From: Paenibacillus psychroresistens
Lineage (GTDB): Bacteria; Bacillota; Bacilli; Paenibacillales; NBRC-103111
Direction of reading: 5' to 3'
DNA: 64,000 nt
Assembly (NCBI RefSeq): GCF_009728935.1
Contig: NZ_CP034235.1
Location: 2,580,001 to 2,644,000, forward strand
Shown here: positions 17,329 to 26,626 of the stretch, one piece after another
Numbering within the stretch: the stretch's first letter is position 1
How the letters are laid out: every line of letters begins with the position of its first letter
Program-made: the position numbers and the translations under genes
The notes under the pieces: model-generated
Seen by the model: only the letters and a program-made list of their open reading frames with translations
What the model was told of the DNA's origin: nothing
Database searches by the model: none

Positions 17329-17748
17329 TTGAAAATATCAACTAAAGGTCGGTATGGCTTAACCATTATGATGGAGCTTGCTCGCAAATATGGAGAAGGT
17401 CCTACTTCACTGAAAAGCATTGCTGAGAAACATCAGCTTTCTGAGCATTATTTAGAACAATTGATTGCGCCTTTACGTAACGGTGGCTTGGTTAAAAGTA
17501 TTCGTGGCGCTTACGGTGGTTATATCCTATCGAAGCTTCCTAAGGACATAACGTCGGGTGATGTAATTCGTGTATTAGAGGGACCGATCAGCCCTGTTGA
17601 TTTCACGGAGGAAGATGATCCTGCCAAAAGAGATTTATGGGTACGTATACGGGATGTTATCGCAGAAGTTCTCGATTCTTCCACGTTATTGGATTTGATT
17701 TCATTTAAGGATGAAGGAAAAAATGATAACTATATGTTCTATATTTAG
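17329..17748 (+). CDS. cymR: Rrf2-family cysteine metabolism repressor CymR
   Basis: A 139-residue Rrf2-type winged-helix regulator. Residues 1-60 carry the HTH (KISTKGRYGLTIMMELA, LKSIAEKHQLSEHYLEQLI, GLVKSIRGAYGGYILS). The wing and dimer helix DVIRVLEGPISPVDF follow. There are no Fe-S cysteines, consistent with CymR rather than IscR; CymR acts in complex with CysK. The TTG start at 17329 has GAGGTG upstream. It is directly followed by a cysteine desulfurase gene nine bases after its stop, the expected partner in Firmicutes. Confidence 0.93.
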   Translation: MKISTKGRYGLTIMMELARKYGEGPTSLKSIAEKHQLSEHYLEQLIAPLRNGGLVKSIRGAYGGYILSKLPKDITSGDVIRVLEGPISPVDFTEEDDPAKRDLWVRIRDVIAEVLDSSTLLDLISFKDEGKNDNYMFYI

Positions 17749-17757
17749 GTGGAACAG

Positions 17758-18915
17758 ATGAAGGCTATATATTTGGATCATGCAGCATCTACACCGCTAC
17801 ATCCCATTGTCATAGAACAAATGCTTCCCTTTTGGACTGAAGTTTTTGGCAATCCTTCCAGCATTCATGCTTGGGGTAGGGCTTCACGCTCTGCGCTTAA
17901 TGATGCTCGTGAAGTTCTAGCTGGTGCTCTAAATTGTGTGAGTAAAGAGATCATCTGGACTAGCGGTGGCACGGAAAGCGATAACTTAGCTATATTCGGT
18001 ACTGTGCTTGCGATTGCCTCAACGGCTTCTTACAAGAATCATATCATCACATCCCAAATAGAGCACCATGCGGTGCTTCATTCTTGCGAGCAGTTAGAGC
18101 GACTTGGTTTTAACGTCACCTATCTGCCAGTGGACTCTCAAGGTTTGGTATGTACGAAGGATTTAGCAGCCGCTATACGACCGGAAACGGCTTTAATCAG
18201 TATCATATATGGGAATAATGAGGTCGGTACGATTCAACCGATCGCAGAATTAGGCAAGATAGCTCATGATCACGGTATTCTTTTCCATGTGGATGCTGTG
18301 CAATGTTTGGGAACGGAGGCTATTGATCTTTCTATTCTTCCGATAGATCTAATGTCTTTATCCGCTCACAAAATACAGGGACCCAAGGGTATTGGTGCGC
18401 TTTTTTGTTCGAGTAAAATTAAGCTGAATCCTTTGCAATTTGGGGGTTCACAAGAACGCAAACGCCGAGCGGGAACAGAAAATGTTGCAGGGGCTGTAGG
18501 CTTTGCGGCAGCAGTAAAACTCATTATTACCAACAAGGCTAACAAAATACAGCATCTAGAGGCGCTTCGGAAAACGATGCTGGAATCACTTAGACTACAT
18601 TTGGGAGATGAGGGTTTTGTAGTAAATGGCCATTCTGAAATGTACCTGCCCCATATCCTGAATATTAGCTTTCCAGGTGTTGAGACAGAGACCATGCTGA
18701 TGAGCCTAGATTTAGCAGGTATTGCTGCAGCAAGTGGTTCAGCTTGTACTTCGGGTTCTTTAGAAGTGTCCCATGTACTAAAGGCTATGCATTTACCGGA
18801 TGGGATAACGTCTTCGGCGATTCGATTTAGCTTCGGTTCGACAAACACGGAAGCGGAAATTGAACAGTGTACGCAAGTTATTGCAACCATTGTGCAACGC
18901 ATACGTAATAAATAA
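17758..18915 (+). CDS. Cysteine desulfurase (IscS/YrvO-like)
   Basis: A PLP enzyme taking sulfur from cysteine to an enzyme persulfide, feeding MnmA tRNA thiolation. Visible are YLDHAASTP, GGTESDNLAI, EHHAVL, the PLP Lys205 in SAHKIQGPKG, RAGTENVAG and the catalytic Cys330 in SGSACTSGSLEVSHVL, the group I mobile-loop type. The length is 385 residues. The ATG at 17758 with AGGTGG upstream is chosen over the GTG at 17749. It sits immediately behind cymR; mnmA lies divergent on the other side. Confidence 0.95.
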   Translation: MKAIYLDHAASTPLHPIVIEQMLPFWTEVFGNPSSIHAWGRASRSALNDAREVLAGALNCVSKEIIWTSGGTESDNLAIFGTVLAIASTASYKNHIITSQIEHHAVLHSCEQLERLGFNVTYLPVDSQGLVCTKDLAAAIRPETALISIIYGNNEVGTIQPIAELGKIAHDHGILFHVDAVQCLGTEAIDLSILPIDLMSLSAHKIQGPKGIGALFCSSKIKLNPLQFGGSQERKRRAGTENVAGAVGFAAAVKLIITNKANKIQHLEALRKTMLESLRLHLGDEGFVVNGHSEMYLPHILNISFPGVETETMLMSLDLAGIAAASGSACTSGSLEVSHVLKAMHLPDGITSSAIRFSFGSTNTEAEIEQCTQVIATIVQRIRNK

Positions 18916-18997
18916 TAAGTCACTTGATGTTTAAAAAGTGATAAAAATGGATAAAAGAATAAAAGGCTACATTTAACCAAGAATAGGGTGAAAGCAT

Positions 18998-19192
18998 ATG
19001 CGCTGTCCGAATTGCAACTCCAAGGATATTGGGAAGATAGGTTCCCACCAATTTTATTGCTGGGGCTGTTTCATCGAATTAACCATAAATGGCGAAAAGA
19101 TGTCGGTTTATCAAGTAGAAGAAGATGGTACTTTAAGTTCATTAGATGATCTTTTCTTCGAAGAGGAAATCGCTCAAATCCACGCCAATTAA
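18998..19192 (+). CDS. Small zinc-ribbon protein (64 residues)
   Basis: Cys3, Cys6, Cys21 and Cys24 in MRCPNCNSKD and FYCWGCFIEL form a zinc-ribbon. A short acidic C-terminal half (YQVEEDGTLSSLDDLFFEEE) follows. AGGGTGAAAGCAT lies just before the ATG. A strong terminator follows. I do not recognise a named function; the size and zinc finger would fit an RNA- or protein-binding adaptor. Confidence 0.8.
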   Translation: MRCPNCNSKDIGKIGSHQFYCWGCFIELTINGEKMSVYQVEEDGTLSSLDDLFFEEEIAQIHAN

Positions 19193-19198
19193 CGAATC

Positions 19199-19266
19199 AA
19201 AAAAACATCCGTTTTCAACAGATTGCCTAAATTTAGAGCAGTCTAGTTGAAAGCGGATGTTTTTTG
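19199..19266 (+). terminator. Rho-independent terminator
   Basis: A long stem, AAAAAACATCCG..TTTTCAAC with GTTGAAAGCGGATGTTTTTT, separates the zinc-ribbon gene from the AI-2E transporter gene. Confidence 0.9.
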
Positions 19267-19337
19267 GTTTAAAGCAGGTTAAGTTTACATATACTGTTCA
19301 TAGAAGCTAGTCCTTTTTCAAAAGGAGGGAATTTCTA

Positions 19338-20408
19338 TTGGACTATTTTGCCAAAAATCGTTGGTTTGCAGGCATGATTTATGGCTTGTTATCCTTGTTT
19401 ATTGTATTCATGCTGATGCAAATCCGCCCCCTATTGACAGATCTCTACACTTTTCTTGCGGAGGTTCTAACACCATTCGCCATTGCTATGATAATCTCTT
19501 ACGTGTTAAACCCTGTCGTCAGCTTGCTTAATAAAAGACGTGTTCCAAGAACCATTGCCGTCTTGTTGATTTATACGGTATTCCTAGCTTCTATAACTGT
19601 GATCTTAATGAATTTGATTCCGATTTTCATGAAACAGCTTCAGGAGCTAAACGAGCATATGCCTGAGTTCACAGTTAAAGCGCAAAACCTGATGAACACG
19701 GTTAAAGATAATCAGCTGCTGCCAGATACAGTTGAAAAGGGCATCCATACAGCATTACATAAGTTCGAGAATGGAATTTCCAAGATGATATCCAATTATA
19801 TTCATGGCATTGGCAATACAATCAATATGCTGTTCATTGCCTTTATTATTCCCTTTATGGCTTTTTACATATTGAAGGATTTTCAGCTTATTGAAAAAAC
19901 AGTGCTAACGTTCATCCCAGCCAAACACCGAGAGCGTACGATAAGAATGTTAGTGGATATCGATACAACACTGGGAGGTTATATTCGCGGCCAATTTATA
20001 GTTTGTATCATTGTGGGAGTTCTTGCCTACATTGGCTACTGGATTATTGGCATGCCTTATATGCTCCTTCTGGCAAGTGTTGTTGCCATTTTCAATGTGA
20101 TTCCCTATATAGGTCAATATCTGGGTGCAGCTCCGGCATTAATTATGGCGTCTTCGATATCTGGGAAGATGCTGTTATATGTCGCGATAGTGAACATCCT
20201 GGTGCAGACCTTGGAAGGGAATTTCATTTCACCGCAGGTAGTCGGAAAAACCTTGCATATGCATCCGCTTTTTGTGATATTTGCGTTATTGGTTGGCGGC
20301 GAACTCGGAGGGATCATTGGATTGATCTTAGCTGTACCATTCTTTGCCGTCTTGAAAGTGATTTATCAGCATCTCAGCGCTTACTACAATCACCATAAAC
20401 CCGTGTAG
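19338..20408 (+). CDS. AI-2E/PerM-family transporter (YrrI-like)
   Basis: A 356-residue membrane protein with about seven to eight helices. The family motif ..FNVIPYIGQYLGAAPA.. lies near residues 252-267, with QTLEGNFISPQVVGKTLHMHPL close by. Bacillus YrrI lies in the same place, upstream of alaS. Family members include the AI-2 exporter TqsA and Na+/H+ antiporters, so the substrate is open. The TTG start at 19338 is preceded by GGAGGG. The alaS promoter begins 18 bases after its stop. Confidence 0.88.
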   Translation: MDYFAKNRWFAGMIYGLLSLFIVFMLMQIRPLLTDLYTFLAEVLTPFAIAMIISYVLNPVVSLLNKRRVPRTIAVLLIYTVFLASITVILMNLIPIFMKQLQELNEHMPEFTVKAQNLMNTVKDNQLLPDTVEKGIHTALHKFENGISKMISNYIHGIGNTINMLFIAFIIPFMAFYILKDFQLIEKTVLTFIPAKHRERTIRMLVDIDTTLGGYIRGQFIVCIIVGVLAYIGYWIIGMPYMLLLASVVAIFNVIPYIGQYLGAAPALIMASSISGKMLLYVAIVNILVQTLEGNFISPQVVGKTLHMHPLFVIFALLVGGELGGIIGLILAVPFFAVLKVIYQHLSAYYNHHKPV

Positions 20409-20425
20409 ATCAAGTGATTGTAGAG

Positions 20426-20454
20426 TTGACATCTGGGATGCAGATGTTTATAAT
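20426..20454 (+). promoter_or_regulatory. Consensus SigA promoter of alaS
   Basis: TTGACA (20426-20431), a 17-base spacer and TATAAT (20449-20454) match the consensus fully. Transcription should start near 20461, at the beginning of the T-box leader. Confidence 0.92.
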
Positions 20455-20460
20455 TTTCCT

Positions 20461-20730
20461 AAAACGTAGAAGAAATCAATGAAGCCAAAGCCCATCGCAC
20501 AGAGATAAGGTTTCATGTCGTTCAAACGGACAACATGGCTGCGAGAACCTAACGATTGAAGAGTGGTCGATGCTAATTTCCGAGTGTGGACAATCTCCAC
20601 CGGTTAGACCCGTTATAGTCTACTTAAGGCGATTGCATGAATACTTGCTTAGGCATTTATTTAGCAATAACCAGGGTGGTACCGCGAATTTGATTCGTCC
20701 CTGTATTTATACAGGGGCGATTTTTATTTT
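20461..20730 (+). ncRNA. T-box riboswitch (tRNA-Ala) upstream of alaS
   Basis: The leader holds the T-box sequence AGGGTGGTACCGCG (20673-20686), the CCGTTAT element, an AGAGA-type internal-loop motif in stem I and a final hairpin with the arms CCCTGTA and TACAGGGG plus a U-run (about 20698-20730) as terminator. A plausible specifier codon is GCT at 20572-20574, in the sequence following the upper part of stem I. It would read alanine and match the downstream alaS. Uncharged tRNA-Ala should stabilise the antiterminator and allow alaS transcription. Confidence 0.93.
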
Positions 20731-20751
20731 CATAAATAGGAGGAATTGGAA

Positions 20752-23385
20752 ATGAAAGCAAGCGTCATACGTCAAAAATGGCTTGATTTTTTTGCTGAAA
20801 AAGGTCACAGAATTGAGGCTAGCGCACCATTGGTTCCTCATAATGATCCTTCTTTGCTTTGGATCAACGCTGGGATGGCACCACTTAAACAATATTTTGA
20901 TGGAAGAGTGATACCGGATAACCCGCGTATTGCGAACTCACAGAAGTGTATTCGTACAAATGATATTGAGAACGTTGGGAAAACTCGCAGACATCACACT
21001 TTTTTTGAGATGCTTGGCAATTTCTCGATTGGTGATTATTTTAAAGAAGAAGCTATTACTTGGGCATGGGAATTTCTCACGGATCCTAAATGGATTGGCT
21101 TTGAGCCAAGCCGTCTATCGGTAACGGTTTATCAAGAGGATCCAGATGCTTATGGCTATTGGCATGATAAAATAGGGATACCGGCAGAACGCATTTACAA
21201 GCTGGATAAAGATAATTTTTGGGATATCGGTGAAGGCCCATGTGGTCCTTGTACAGAAATCTTCTATGATCGCGGCGACAAATATGGTGATTTAAGTGAT
21301 CCTGAATGCTGGCCAGGTGGGGAAAACGAGCGCTTTTTGGAAGTATGGAATGTCGTTTTTTCTGAGTTCAACCATAATAAGGATGGCAGCTATACTCCGC
21401 TTCCTAATAAGAACATTGATACAGGCGCAGGATTGGAGCGATTTGCTTCGATTTTGCAAGACGTCGACTCTAACTTTGATACGGATTTATTCCAGCCGAT
21501 TATTCAGAAGACCTGTGAATTAATTGGTGTGAAATATAACGAAAGTGAAGAACAAGACGTTGCCTTAAAAGTCATTGCAGATCATATCCGAACAGTCGTA
21601 TTCTCAGTCACAGACGGGGTTCAGCCATCCAATGAAGGTCGCGGGTATATCATTCGCCGTTTGTTGCGTCGTGCTGTCCGTTATGGGAAGGTGCTTGGCA
21701 CCAACAAGCCGTTTTTATATCAATTGACGACGGTTGTAGGCGAAGTGATGAATAGCTATTATCCAGAAGTTCTAGCGAAAAGTGAATTTATCCAAAAGGT
21801 TATTCGCACAGAAGAGGAACGTTTTCATGAGACGTTATCGGACGGCTTAGGCTTGCTTTCAGTCTTGGCGGAACGCGCTAAATCGGAAGGCAAACTTGAA
21901 ATTAGCGGAGCAGATGCATTTAAGCTTTATGATACGTACGGCTTCCCGTTTGACCTGACAGAAGATTATGCACAAGAGCAGGGGCTGTCTGTAGACCGTG
22001 AGGGCTTTGATCAAGCGATGGATAGCCAACGGGATCGAGCCAGATCAGCACGTCACGACAGTGAGAGCATGAAGGTACAGGGCGGTCCACTTTCGACTTT
22101 TACGACTAAAAGTGAATTTGTTGGATATAATGAATTGGTAACAACTGCAAAAATTATTGCCATTATCCATAACCAACAATTTGTAGAAAGTGTGAATCAA
22201 GGGGATACCTGCCAAGTGATTCTAGATCGAACTCCGTTTTATGCAGAGAGCGGCGGTCAGGTCAGTGATCATGGTTGGTTAAAAACGGCAGGTGCGAATG
22301 CAATTGTAGAAGAAGTGGGCAAAGCGCCATTAGGGCAGACCGTACATTTTGTGGCTGTCGAATCTGGTGAATTAAAACTAGGTGATTCCGTAGATGCAAC
22401 AGTGGATCGAGCACTTCGCGATGATATTATTAAGCATCATACTGCCACACATTTACTCCATCAAGCGCTTAAAGATGTTTTAGGGACACATGTGAATCAA
22501 GCAGGTTCCATGGTTTCAGCAGACCGCTTGCGTTTTGATTTCTCACATTTTGGAGGCATTACACCAGACGAATTGCAAGAAATTGAATTGCGGGTTAACC
22601 AGCAAATTTGGCAAAGCACCACCTTGAACATTACCCTTCAGCCTATTGCTGAAGCTAAGGCACTAGGAGCAATGGCTTTATTCGGTGAAAAATATGGTGA
22701 TATCGTACGTGTTGTAAGAGTAGGCGATTACAGCATCGAATTATGCGGGGGCTGCCATGTTACAAACACAGCACAAATTGGACTATTCAAAATCGCAAGT
22801 GAGAGTGGAATCGGTTCAGGAGTTCGGAGAATAGAAGCTTTTACAGGGCGAAGTGCATATGAATATTTAGAACAACAAATGGATTTACTTAAGCAATCTG
22901 CAGCATTGTTAAAAACCAATATAAGTGATGTTCCCAAGCGAGTAGATGGTTTGTTGGCACAGCTGAAAGAGCTGAATCGAGAGAACGAATCGCTGCGTGG
23001 CAAATTGAGCCATGTGGAAGCAGGGCAATTAACAGATCAAATAAAAGAGGTGGGCGGAGTAACTCTTTTAGTAGCCCAAGTCGGCAATGGTGATATGGAT
23101 TCGCTGCGCACAATTGTGGATCAATTGAAAGTTAAGCTGAATTCTGCGATTATAGTATTAGGCTCTGTTAGCGAGGATAAAGTTAATTTAGTCGCTGCGG
23201 TTACTCCTGATCTAATTGCAAAAGGTTTTAATGCAGGCAAAATAGTCAAAGAAGCAGCAACTATCTGTGGTGGAGGTGGAGGCGGACGTCCAGACTTAGC
23301 TCAAGCAGGCGGCAAGGATGCAAGCAAGCTACCAGAAGCACTACGCGCTGTCGAAGCGATGATTAAACTGCAAACCATTAGTTGA
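20752..23385 (+). CDS. alaS: Alanyl-tRNA synthetase
   Basis: A full-length AlaRS of 877 residues. The catalytic class II core is N-terminal ([40 protein letters not shown]). The editing domain shows [13 protein letters not shown] with its zinc-binding His residues and [11 protein letters not shown], and the C-terminal C-Ala domain ends in [15 protein letters not shown]. The ATG at 20752 lies eight bases after AGGAGG; the in-frame TTG at 20746 is too close. Expression is controlled by the T-box leader. ireB follows. Confidence 0.98.
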   Translation: MKASVIRQKWLDFFAEKGHRIEASAPLVPHNDPSLLWINAGMAPLKQYFDGRVIPDNPRIANSQKCIRTNDIENVGKTRRHHTFFEMLGNFSIGDYFKEEAITWAWEFLTDPKWIGFEPSRLSVTVYQEDPDAYGYWHDKIGIPAERIYKLDKDNFWDIGEGPCGPCTEIFYDRGDKYGDLSDPECWPGGENERFLEVWNVVFSEFNHNKDGSYTPLPNKNIDTGAGLERFASILQDVDSNFDTDLFQPIIQKTCELIGVKYNESEEQDVALKVIADHIRTVVFSVTDGVQPSNEGRGYIIRRLLRRAVRYGKVLGTNKPFLYQLTTVVGEVMNSYYPEVLAKSEFIQKVIRTEEERFHETLSDGLGLLSVLAERAKSEGKLEISGADAFKLYDTYGFPFDLTEDYAQEQGLSVDREGFDQAMDSQRDRARSARHDSESMKVQGGPLSTFTTKSEFVGYNELVTTAKIIAIIHNQQFVESVNQGDTCQVILDRTPFYAESGGQVSDHGWLKTAGANAIVEEVGKAPLGQTVHFVAVESGELKLGDSVDATVDRALRDDIIKHHTATHLLHQALKDVLGTHVNQAGSMVSADRLRFDFSHFGGITPDELQEIELRVNQQIWQSTTLNITLQPIAEAKALGAMALFGEKYGDIVRVVRVGDYSIELCGGCHVTNTAQIGLFKIASESGIGSGVRRIEAFTGRSAYEYLEQQMDLLKQSAALLKTNISDVPKRVDGLLAQLKELNRENESLRGKLSHVEAGQLTDQIKEVGGVTLLVAQVGNGDMDSLRTIVDQLKVKLNSAIIVLGSVSEDKVNLVAAVTPDLIAKGFNAGKIVKEAATICGGGGGGRPDLAQAGGKDASKLPEALRAVEAMIKLQTIS

Positions 23386-23472
23386 TTATTTGTAAAATTT
23401 TCAAATTGAAAAGGAATTTATCTTCACCGTAGAGAATATATCAAGATGAACTTTTTTGGGGAGGTGCCTGTG

Positions 23473-23733
23473 ATGAGTTCCATGGATAAAACAATGAAGT
23501 TCGACGTTATACCGGAAGGCGTCGAGACATCGTCGAAGGAAGTTATTTTGACCGTGTATGATGCTCTTCAAGAAAAGGGCTACAATCCGATCAATCAGAT
23601 AGTCGGGTATTTGCTGTCCGGCGATCCGGCTTACATTCCGAGACACAATAATGCTAGAAGCATAATTCGAAAACGAGAGCGCGATGAGTTGATTGAAGAG
23701 CTAGTGCGTTCTTATTTGACTCATAATAAATGA
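23473..23733 (+). CDS. ireB: IreB family regulatory protein (UPF0297/YrzL)
   Basis: An 86-residue protein almost identical in pattern to Bacillus YrzL and Enterococcus Ire[53 protein letters not shown]. IreB is a phosphorylation target of the PASTA kinase IreK. The ATG at 23473 has GAGGTG six bases upstream. It overlaps ruvX by four bases (ATGA). Confidence 0.95.
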   Translation: MSSMDKTMKFDVIPEGVETSSKEVILTVYDALQEKGYNPINQIVGYLLSGDPAYIPRHNNARSIIRKRERDELIEELVRSYLTHNK

Positions 23734-24146
23734 GGATTATGGGATTGGATTACGGCGACAAAACAATTGGTGTCGCAATATGTGATCCATTTGGCTGGAC
23801 AGCACAGGGAATTGAAGTCATTCGGCGCAAAACCGATGCTTTGGATAAAGACCGGATGAAAGTTCTAATGGAGCAATATGAAGTTACGGAGATCGTTGTA
23901 GGTTTGCCGAAGAACATGAACGCAACTATTGGACCCCGTGGAGAAACATGTCTGGCTTTTGCTGAGACGCTTCGCGAGCATTTTCAGGTGCCGGTACACA
24001 TGTGGGATGAGCGATTAACCACGGTTTCAGCTACGCGTACTTTATTGGAAGCGGATGTTAGCCGAGCAAAACGTAAATTGGTTGTGGATAAGCTTGCTGC
24101 GGTTTTTATTCTGCAAAACTATTTGGACTCTAAAACGAAAAGGTGA
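23730..24146 (+). CDS. ruvX: RuvX/YqgF-type Holliday junction resolvase-like protein
   Basis: A 138-residue RNase H-fold nuclease. [21 protein letters not shown] has the first catalytic Asp, [11 protein letters not shown] the second region, and [10 protein letters not shown] the third. YqgF/RuvX is implicated in 16S rRNA 5' processing and resolvase-like activity. It is translationally coupled to ireB, in the conserved order found across Firmicutes. Confidence 0.95.
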   Translation: MRIMGLDYGDKTIGVAICDPFGWTAQGIEVIRRKTDALDKDRMKVLMEQYEVTEIVVGLPKNMNATIGPRGETCLAFAETLREHFQVPVHMWDERLTTVSATRTLLEADVSRAKRKLVVDKLAAVFILQNYLDSKTKR

Positions 24147-24154
24147 GGATAACC

Positions 24155-24460
24155 ATGACAGATTTTGAAGAACCGGAAATCATTTATATTCCTGACGAAG
24201 AAGGCAACGAAGAGGAATTTGAAGTGATTATGAAATTTGAAGTGGATGGATCCGACAGCAAATATATGATGGTTGTTCCGTTGGAAGAAAGTGAAGATGA
24301 AGAAAGCGATGAAGTCTACGCTTTCCGCTATGAAGAAGACGGAGACGACCTTCAGCTCTACACGATCGAAGATGAAGAAGAGTGGAAAATCGTTGAAGAA
24401 ACGTTCAATACATTAATGGCTGAGCTCGAGGAAGAAGAGGAGCAGGAAGAGGGTAAATAG
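24155..24460 (+). CDS. DUF1292 protein (YrzB-like)
   Basis: A very acidic 101-residue DUF1292 protein: IIYIPDEEGNEEEFEVIMKF, KYMMVVPLEE and EVYAFRYEEDGDD are family motifs, and the tail is a run of Glu residues. Function unknown; it sits between ruvX and mltG in many Firmicutes. The ATG at 24155 with AGGTGAGG upstream is preferred over an earlier GTG. Confidence 0.9.
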   Translation: MTDFEEPEIIYIPDEEGNEEEFEVIMKFEVDGSDSKYMMVVPLEESEDEESDEVYAFRYEEDGDDLQLYTIEDEEEWKIVEETFNTLMAELEEEEEQEEGK

Positions 24461-24769
24461 ATGGATTCTTATCAATTGAAAGACCTAAAGCCTATTCACT
24501 TGCTGCAGAACGCTTTTGGAACGGAAATAGAACTTGAGGACGGCAATAGTAAGCCAATCACTTATCGTATTCTTGCCGAATTTTCTGTGAAAGAGAAGTT
24601 TTACGCGGTGTTGGAATCGGTCCAATTGAACAAGAATGAGGAAATATCCCTTTTCTATATTAATGAGAATCCTCAGGGTGAGCTTGAGCTGGAAACCATC
24701 ATGGATGATGACGAATGGGAAGCCGTTGCCGAACTCTATGATGAGCTTACAGTCACCTTTGACGAATAA
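24461..24769 (+). CDS. Second DUF1292-like protein
   Basis: A 102-residue paralogue of the preceding protein with the same order of strands: GTEIELEDGNSKPITYRILAE.., EKFYAVLES, ISLFYINENPQGE and DDDEWEAVAELYDEL. It is less acidic. The ATG follows the upstream stop without a gap, with AGAGGG inside the previous gene, so the two are coupled. A tandem pair of these suggests duplication and divergence; function unknown. Confidence 0.85.
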   Translation: MDSYQLKDLKPIHLLQNAFGTEIELEDGNSKPITYRILAEFSVKEKFYAVLESVQLNKNEEISLFYINENPQGELELETIMDDDEWEAVAELYDELTVTFDE

Positions 24770-24792
24770 ACAAGTTATAGGTTAGAATAAGA

Positions 24793-24820
24793 GGGGCGAC
24801 AATAGGTCGTCCCTTTTTTT
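24793..24820 (+). terminator. Rho-independent terminator upstream of mltG
   Basis: GGGGCGAC-AATA-GGTCGTCCC is followed by seven T residues. It ends the alaS-to-DUF1292 unit, only 26 bases before the mltG start, so mltG depends on read-through or on a promoter within this segment. Confidence 0.85.
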
Positions 24821-24846
24821 GTCGAATAACCGCCGAGGTGATTGTG

Positions 24847-25950
24847 ATGGATTTTTCCGAGCAGAGCTCAAAGCTTAAGCCCAATCGATTGTTAAAAGTA
24901 TTCAAAGTTATTATCATTGTTATCGTTATTTTGTTAATTCTTTTAGCAGGTCTAGCCTTTTATGGATGGCGTTATGTAACGAAAGAACTGAAACCAGTTG
25001 CTGCATCAGAACAGGTAGTACGGTTTACGATTCCAACGGGTTCAAACCCTACTCAAATCTCGGATATTCTAGAGGAGAACGGCTTGATTCGGAACAGCTC
25101 GATGTTCTGGTATTATTTAAAGTACACAAAAGAAGGTATACAGTTTAAAGCAGGTACATATGAAATGAAGCCAGGCCTGAAGAATAAAGAAATTATCGAT
25201 CATCTTAATAAGGGTGATATTGTAAAAGTAGAAGTCATGCGTTTTACCATCCCAGAAGGATTCAATGTAGAGCAGATTGCTGCAAAGCTAAGTACGCAGA
25301 AGCTTGTCGATAAAACCGCTTTTATAGCAACCACGGATTCAGATCGCAGCTATAGCTGTGGCTGGACGGCGGATATTCCATCGGATAAAGCCATTAAACA
25401 CCGTTTAGAAGGGTATTTGTATCCGGATACTTATGAAATGAAGAAAGATAGCACAACGGAAGATATTATAGAACGGATGCTTTGTGAATGGGATAATAAG
25501 CTGGAGCAGCTGCCGGCAGACTGGCAAACTCAATTAGAGAAACAAGGATTATCGTTCCACGAGCTGTTGACTCTTGCTTCTTTAGTAGAGCGTGAAGTTG
25601 TGGTTGAGGAAGAACGGGCCAAAGTAGCAGGAGTGATCTATAATCGCTTGAAGGATAAAATGCCCTTGCAAATTGATGCAACCGTCCAGTATTTATTCGA
25701 CGAATCTAAAGAACGTTTATACGAAAAGGATTTACTGATTGAAAGTCCATATAATACGTATTTGCATACCGGATTACCACCTGGACCAATTGCCAGCCCA
25801 AGCTTGGCTTCCATAAAGGCAGCTCTTTATCCAGAAGTGACAAAATTCTTGTTTTATGTAACGAAAAAAGATGGGACCTCGGGGCATTTGTTCGCCGAAA
25901 CCTTTGCACAGCACAAAAAGAATATTGCTAAAAGCAACGCTAAAAAATAA
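24847..25950 (+). CDS. mltG: Endolytic murein transglycosylase MltG
   Basis: A 367-residue membrane-anchored YceG/MltG protein that cleaves nascent glycan strands. There is one N-terminal transmembrane helix (about 22-42), a LysM-like region (VVRFTIPTGSNPTQISDIL and a second repeat, VEVMRFTIPEGFNVEQIA) and the catalytic domain. The catalytic Glu is in LASLVEREV, and IDATVQYLF, YNTYLHTGLPPGPIASPS and YFYVTKKDG-type motifs follow. The ATG at 24847 lies six bases after GAGGTG; GTG at 24838 overlaps the ribosome site. Confidence 0.95.
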   Translation: MDFSEQSSKLKPNRLLKVFKVIIIVIVILLILLAGLAFYGWRYVTKELKPVAASEQVVRFTIPTGSNPTQISDILEENGLIRNSSMFWYYLKYTKEGIQFKAGTYEMKPGLKNKEIIDHLNKGDIVKVEVMRFTIPEGFNVEQIAAKLSTQKLVDKTAFIATTDSDRSYSCGWTADIPSDKAIKHRLEGYLYPDTYEMKKDSTTEDIIERMLCEWDNKLEQLPADWQTQLEKQGLSFHELLTLASLVEREVVVEEERAKVAGVIYNRLKDKMPLQIDATVQYLFDESKERLYEKDLLIESPYNTYLHTGLPPGPIASPSLASIKAALYPEVTKFLFYVTKKDGTSGHLFAETFAQHKKNIAKSNAKK

Positions 25951-25971
25951 TCAAGCCAAGGATGTTCAGGT

Positions 25972-26402
25972 ATGAAAAAGCCTGAATTATTAGTCACAAC
26001 TGGTTCGATTGCAGAAATACGAGTGCTTATTCAAGCAGGGGCAGATGCCGTCATATTTGGTGATCCTGCCGTATTAATGGCAACCAGAAATGCAGCAGTA
26101 GCTATTCCGATGCATTGGAATCCGGAAATGATGACGAATATCTTTCATTCCAAACGGAATATGGTGAGCAACTACCGAAGCTAGAAAAACTTAAATTTGC
26201 TGTACATTACGGTGCAGATGCTGTATATATAGGTGGACAGAAATATGGACTTCGTTCGAATGCAGGCAATTTCAGCTTTGACGAAATGCGTGAAGGCGTT
26301 GAATTCGCAGCACGATATGGTGCGAAGGTATTCGTTGCAGCTAATATTTATGCTCATAATGAAGATATAGCAGGATTGGAGGAGTATTTACAAAATCTGT
26401 GA
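25972..26402 (+). pseudogene. Decayed U32 peptidase (trhP-like) gene pair
   Basis: The first frame (25972-26184) starts like the shorter U32 protein YrrN (KKPELLVTTGSIAEIRVLI, QAGADAVIFGD) and jumps to its later DPAVLMATRNAA / PMHWNPEM region. The second frame (about 26115-26402) holds only the beginning of the longer U32 protein YrrO: LEKLKFAVHYGADAVYIG, YGLRSNAGNFSFDEMREG, KVFVAANIYAHNEDI, then a stop. Together they are what remains of two proteins of about 300 and 420 residues. A further open piece (26401-26540) reads without recognisable match. These U32 proteins (TrhP) hydroxylate tRNA U34, so this local copy is lost. The catalytic domains cannot be functional. Confidence 0.85.
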
Positions 26403-26626
26403 TCATAAGGACCATATTTTTGCACTAGAGGATAAACTAAATGAGTTTGATTTTGCTAGATTGGTGTTGGATTATCAAGGTTCTGCAGCGCGTAAAGCCC
26501 CTAGATCGGATGCGCAAAAAAAAGACTGCCAAATTATGATAATTTTCTCATTTTGGTAAAGGGAAACGTAGAATAATGTCGAAATACTAATTAACAATTA
26601 TTTTATAATATTAGGATGGTGACAAC

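Noticed and set aside
18366..18980. Long 204-codon minus-strand ORF over the cysteine desulfurase
   Set aside because: The desulfurase on the plus strand is complete with all catalytic residues, so the opposite frame is a shadow.
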